Below, piece by piece: positions 4,410-7,212 of a stretch of DNA of 7,212 bases (position 1 is the first letter of the stretch; every line of letters begins with the position of its first letter). Source of the stretch: Thermoplasmatota archaeon (GTDB taxonomy: Archaea; Thermoplasmatota; Penumbrarchaeia; Penumbrarchaeales; Penumbrarchaeaceae); contig JAUVBH010000082.1 in assembly GCA_030591285.1 (NCBI GenBank), positions 1-7,212 on the forward strand, given 5' to 3'. Under the pieces are notes generated by a model, which saw nothing but the letters and a program-made list of their open reading frames with translations, was not told the origin of the DNA and made no database searches. Made by a program: the position numbers and the translations under genes.

Positions 4410-7212
4410 GATAGAGGAAGAAGTGTAGTTGTATTGTTACTAATTACAGTATTGTTTTGCTCTACGATCATACTTGTTGGAAGCGAGGAAGCTGATGCTG
4501 ATCTTTCAAGGAACACATCGCTTTCCTACGCCCATGCATCATTTCAGGGAGAGACTACGAACGATTACTGTGGACAAAATGTCGCTATTGCAGGTGATGT
4601 TAACGGAGACGGGATAGATGACATTCTCATGGGAGCCTACGGGAATGAGGAGGGAGGATCATATGCCGGGCAGGTCTACCTCTTCTTCGGTAAAGGATCC
4701 GGATGGGGCACCGATACCAGTGTTGAGAATGCGGATGCATCCTTCATTGGGGAGACTACAAGTGATTATGCGGGCTGGGCAGTTGATGGCGCTGGAGATG
4801 TCAATGGAGATGGATATGATGATATCCTGATCGGAGCATATGGAAATGATGAGGGAGGAAGCTCATCTGGTAAGACCTACCTCATATTCGGAAAAGGGTC
4901 GGGATGGGGTCTGGATACAGATCTTGCTGATGCTGATGTGTCATTTGTGGGAGAGACCACGAGCGATCAATCCGGTGAGTATCTGGCTGGGGTTGGTGAT
5001 GTCAACAGCGACGGATATGACGATTTCCTGATATCGGCCATTGACAATGATGAAGCAGCATCCCAAGCCGGAAAGGTCTTCCTCATATTTGGAAAAGCTT
5101 CCGGTTGGAGAGAAAGTGCTGACCTATCAATTGCAGATGCCTCGTTCAGAGGAGAGGCTGCGAACGATGTCGCTGGAACTGCGATAGATGGCGCTGGAGA
5201 TGTCAATGGAGATGGATATGATGATCTCATTATCGGGGCCCCTTTCAATGGGGAAGCTTTGTCCCAGGCAGGTCAAACCTACATCATATTCGGAAAGACC
5301 TCCGGATGGGCAAGGAACACAAGTCTTTCCTCTGCTGACGCTTCATATCGAGGAGAAGCACTTACCGATCACTCAGGAGAAACCGCTGCAGGTGTGGGGG
5401 ACGTTAACGGAGATGGTTACGATGACGTTCTGATCGGTGCACAGGACAGTGATAGTGGTGGTGCACAAGCAGGTGAGGGCTATCTGATCCTGGGAGACCC
5501 ATCGGGATGGGCGATGGATACGAGCTTATCATCAGCAGATGGGTCATTTGTAGGCGAAGAGATATCCGATGAACTTGGCTGGGCTCTTGCAGGAGCTGGA
5601 GATGTTGATGATGATGGTTACGATGATATCGTGATCTCCACAAAAAATAATGATGAGCCCTTCACCAATGCTGGACAAACCTATGTGATCCTTGGGAGGG
5701 CAACCGGTTGGGTTAATGAAATACAAGTATCGGCTGGAATAGCCTCTTTCCAGGGAGAAGCTGCTGGTGATTACTCGGGTTACAGTGTTGCAGGTGGAGG
5801 TGACGTCAATGGAGATGGATTCGACGACGTGCTGATCGGAGCATACTTGAACGACGAGAGAGGGTCTGCCTCAGGTCAAACCTATCTCATCCTGTGCAAT
5901 GGAAAAACTCCAATTCCAAGGGATGTACGTGCCAGCCTGGAAGAGGATGGTTCTACGATTACGGTCTCATGGAATATACCACACTTCTGGCCTTATCAGA
6001 TCTCATCATATAATATCTACAGATCAGGAGATGGGGCTACCTATTCACTTGTAGATACCACTGGTTCAACGGGGAGGTCCTATCTGGATAATGAGGTGAC
6101 CATAGGACGAACATATTATTACAGCGTGGCCGCAGGAGACATAAATGGAGATCTTTCAGACCTTTCAGAATCCGTTTCGATCTACTGCGATCGTGATTTT
6201 GATGGAGATGGTTTGGGAGATCTCTTCGATCCTGATGATGATAACGATGGTATCCCGGATCATATGGATTTCCAGGCATTCGGAAGGGACCCAATAAACT
6301 GGGGTAATTTTAATGTCAACCTAAGCTCGATAGGTACCAGGTTCTACGGGGAGACGATAGGGGATTCGTCCGGTCTCTCCATGGACCTTTCAGGAGATGT
6401 GAATGGAGACGGGATCGATGATCTTGTGATAGGGGCCCATGGAAATGATGAGGGGGGATCCACAGCAGGTAAGGTCTACCTATTCTTTGGAAAGAGAGGA
6501 GGATGGTCCAGTGATGTCAACCTATCTTCATCCGATGCATCCTTCATAGGAGAGGAATCCAATGACAGAGCTGGAGTGGCTGTTACCATTGCAGGGGATG
6601 TTAACGGAGATGGATATGACGACATCATAATTGGAGCAGATGAGTATAGACCAACTGGAGGCCAGAGAGGAAGGGCGTACATAATCTTCGGAAAACCAAG
6701 TGGTTGGAGGAATGATGTTGACCTATCCAGGGCCGATGTCAGACTTCAAGGGGAGAATAACGAGGATGAGTACGGGAAAGCTGTTGCCTCAGGTGGAGAT
6801 GTCAACGGGGATGGATATGATGATATTCTCATCGGAGCTCCCAGGCACGAGGTCACAAATACCAACTTTTCGGGAAAAACATACCTTGTTCTTGGACGAC
6901 CCAGTTTCCCATACTATATTGCCCACTCAAGTGTGAGTGCTTCATGGTTCGGAGCCGATGATGATGGGACCAGCGGATGCAGTGTTGCACTGGATGGGGA
7001 CCTGAACGGAGATGGACTCGATGACATGATAATCGGGGAAAAGTTCTACAGAAAATCATCATCAGGGACCAGTGTTGGAAAGTTCAATGTCATTTTAGGA
7101 AAACGTTCTGGTTGGTCAAGGGATGTTACTTTGACCCATCCTGATGGATCATACATTGGAGAAAGAGGTTATGCCGGCTGGTCGGTCGCTTGTCCAGGAG
7201 ATGTGAACGGGG
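4407..7212 (+). CDS. Secreted tandem FG-GAP beta-propeller protein (3' end outside window)
   Basis: The frame is open from ATG 4407 to the right edge, giving 935 codons with no stop. A signal peptide (residues 1 to about 26: basic start, hydrophobic 7-24, possible cleavage after VGS) marks it as exported. Next come seven FG-GAP repeats (about 46-500), a fibronectin type III-like domain (about 502-594), an Asp-rich calcium-binding linker like a thrombospondin type 3 repeat (595-621), and a second FG-GAP block (646 onward) cut in its fifth repeat. Each repeat has FxGE, then DxNxDGxDD, then IGA, then YLIFGK and SGW. The loops begin at residues 64, 131, 198, 265, 332, 399 and 466, then 664, 731, 798, 865 and 932. 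By analogy with integrin-alpha propellers it should be a calcium-stabilised surface protein, probably for adhesion or binding, but the ligand is unknown. A C-terminal anchor would be expected beyond the window. Confidence 0.93.
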   Translation, partial: MDRGRSVVVLLLITVLFCSTIILVGSEEADADLSRNTSLSYAHASFQGETTNDYCGQNVAIAGDVNGDGIDDILMGAYGNEEGGSYAGQVYLFFGKGSGWGTDTSVENADASFIGETTSDYAGWAVDGAGDVNGDGYDDILIGAYGNDEGGSSSGKTYLIFGKGSGWGLDTDLADADVSFVGETTSDQSGEYLAGVGDVNSDGYDDFLISAIDNDEAASQAGKVFLIFGKASGWRESADLSIADASFRGEAANDVAGTAIDGAGDVNGDGYDDLIIGAPFNGEALSQAGQTYIIFGKTSGWARNTSLSSADASYRGEALTDHSGETAAGVGDVNGDGYDDVLIGAQDSDSGGAQAGEGYLILGDPSGWAMDTSLSSADGSFVGEEISDELGWALAGAGDVDDDGYDDIVISTKNNDEPFTNAGQTYVILGRATGWVNEIQVSAGIASFQGEAAGDYSGYSVAGGGDVNGDGFDDVLIGAYLNDERGSASGQTYLILCNGKTPIPRDVRASLEEDGSTITVSWNIPHFWPYQISSYNIYRSGDGATYSLVDTTGSTGRSYLDNEVTIGRTYYYSVAAGDINGDLSDLSESVSIYCDRDFDGDGLGDLFDPDDDNDGIPDHMDFQAFGRDPINWGNFNVNLSSIGTRFYGETIGDSSGLSMDLSGDVNGDGIDDLVIGAHGNDEGGSTAGKVYLFFGKRGGWSSDVNLSSSDASFIGEESNDRAGVAVTIAGDVNGDGYDDIIIGADEYRPTGGQRGRAYIIFGKPSGWRNDVDLSRADVRLQGENNEDEYGKAVASGGDVNGDGYDDILIGAPRHEVTNTNFSGKTYLVLGRPSFPYYIAHSSVSASWFGADDDGTSGCSVALDGDLNGDGLDDMIIGEKFYRKSSSGTSVGKFNVILGKRSGWSRDVTLTHPDGSYIGERGYAGWSVACPGDVNG
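4542..5906 (+). repeat. First FG-GAP array: seven 201-bp repeats
   Basis: Seven in-frame repeats start at FxGE-type motifs, with calcium loops at 4596, 4797, 4998, 5199, 5400, 5601 and 5802, each exactly 201 bp after the last. Seven is the number of blades in a closed integrin-type propeller. The loop is DVNGDG in repeats 1, 2, 4, 5 and 7, DVNSDG in 3 and DVDDDG in 6, so the acidic positions are kept throughout. Repeats 3 and 6 also lose the usual IGA (ISA and IST instead). Confidence 0.92.
4785..5225 (+). repeat. 39-bp identical direct repeat in FG-GAP blades 2 and 4
   Basis: Positions 4785-4823 and 5187-5225 are identical over 39 bases, 402 bp apart, which is exactly two repeat units. They encode the same 13 residues around the calcium loop (DGAGDVNGDGYDD) with the same codons, whereas the loops of the other blades differ at synonymous sites. 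Confidence 0.85.
5910..6188 (+). other. Fibronectin type III-like domain within the FG-GAP protein
   Basis: Residues about 502-594 begin TPIPRDVRA, carry ITVSWNIP (518-525), then YNIYRSGDG (535-543) and GRTYYYSVAAGD (567-578). These are the characteristic Trp, Tyr and YxxxV positions of the fibronectin type III fold. It probably acts as a spacer or binding module between the propellers. Confidence 0.75.
6189..6269 (+). other. Asp-rich calcium-binding linker (thrombospondin type 3-like)
   Basis: Residues 595-621 contain DFDGDGLGD and DPDDDNDGIPD, the pattern of short Asp/Gly calcium loops seen in thrombospondin type 3 repeats of prokaryotic surface proteins. It links the fibronectin-like domain to the second propeller and would be expected to stiffen when calcium is bound. 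Confidence 0.75.
6342..7212 (+). repeat. Second FG-GAP array: four full repeats and part of a fifth
   Basis: Calcium loops start at 6396, 6597, 6798, 6999 and 7200, again exactly 201 bp apart. The fourth is DLNGDG; the others read DVNGDG as far as visible. The array continues past the window. If it mirrors the first, two more complete repeats should follow the one cut at 7212. Confidence 0.9.

Noticed and set aside
4618..7062. Several short frames of 60-93 codons on both strands inside the FG-GAP gene
   Set aside because: They arise from the repeated GAT/ATC-rich codons of the Asp-rich loops and recur at the same place in different blades, as expected for shadows of a repetitive gene.
4542..7212. 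Regular repeats as a possible CRISPR array or DNA satellite
   Set aside because: The 201-bp period is a multiple of three, the frame stays open throughout, and conservation follows protein motifs. It is a coding repeat, not a repeat-spacer array.

Overview
The window looks archaeal, most likely euryarchaeal and possibly Thermoplasmata-like, though no rRNA or other marker gene is present to prove it. The clues are a Shine-Dalgarno site of the GGTGAT type, AT-rich TATA-like boxes with the expected archaeal spacing, heavy use of AGA/AGG for Arg and ATA for Ile, and gene content typical of archaeal accessory regions: P-loop ATPases with a C-terminal nuclease-like fold, a short lipoprotein, and a large secreted FG-GAP repeat protein.

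Layout. (1) Positions 1-1340, plus strand: the 3' part of a DUF4143-type ATPase gene, entering from the left with its Walker A motif already visible at 12-38. (2) 1341-1630: a gap of about 290 bp with a stem-loop and an orphan minus-strand membrane-anchor reading frame that has no start codon. (3) 1631-2191, minus strand: a 186-residue acidic lipoprotein. (4) 2192-2404: a divergent promoter region. (5) 2405-3607 (possibly from 2354), plus strand: a second ATPase of a different, DUF234-like type. (6) 3771-4325, plus strand: a small protein with a GRAM/PH-like domain and a C-terminal four-cysteine motif. (7) 4407-7212 and beyond, plus strand: a secreted protein made of two tandem FG-GAP beta-propellers separated by a fibronectin type III domain and an Asp-rich calcium-binding linker. 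It runs off the right edge.

The genes do not form an obvious operon. The gaps are 100-200 bp, one gene points the other way, and most genes appear to have their own start signals. The two ATPases sit on either side of the lipoprotein gene and share an architecture (P-loop ATPase, winged-helix-like middle, PD-(D/E)XK-like end) but are not close relatives. Their physiological role is unknown. The lipoprotein and the FG-GAP protein are both predicted to be at the cell surface.

The most striking thing here is the regularity of the FG-GAP protein. Its calcium-binding loops recur exactly every 67 codons (201 bp), seven times in the first block and at least five times in the second. This gives one complete seven-bladed, integrin-alpha-like propeller and most of another. 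I found no CRISPR array, insertion sequence, tRNA or rRNA, and nothing that amounts to a clear new defence or metabolic system.
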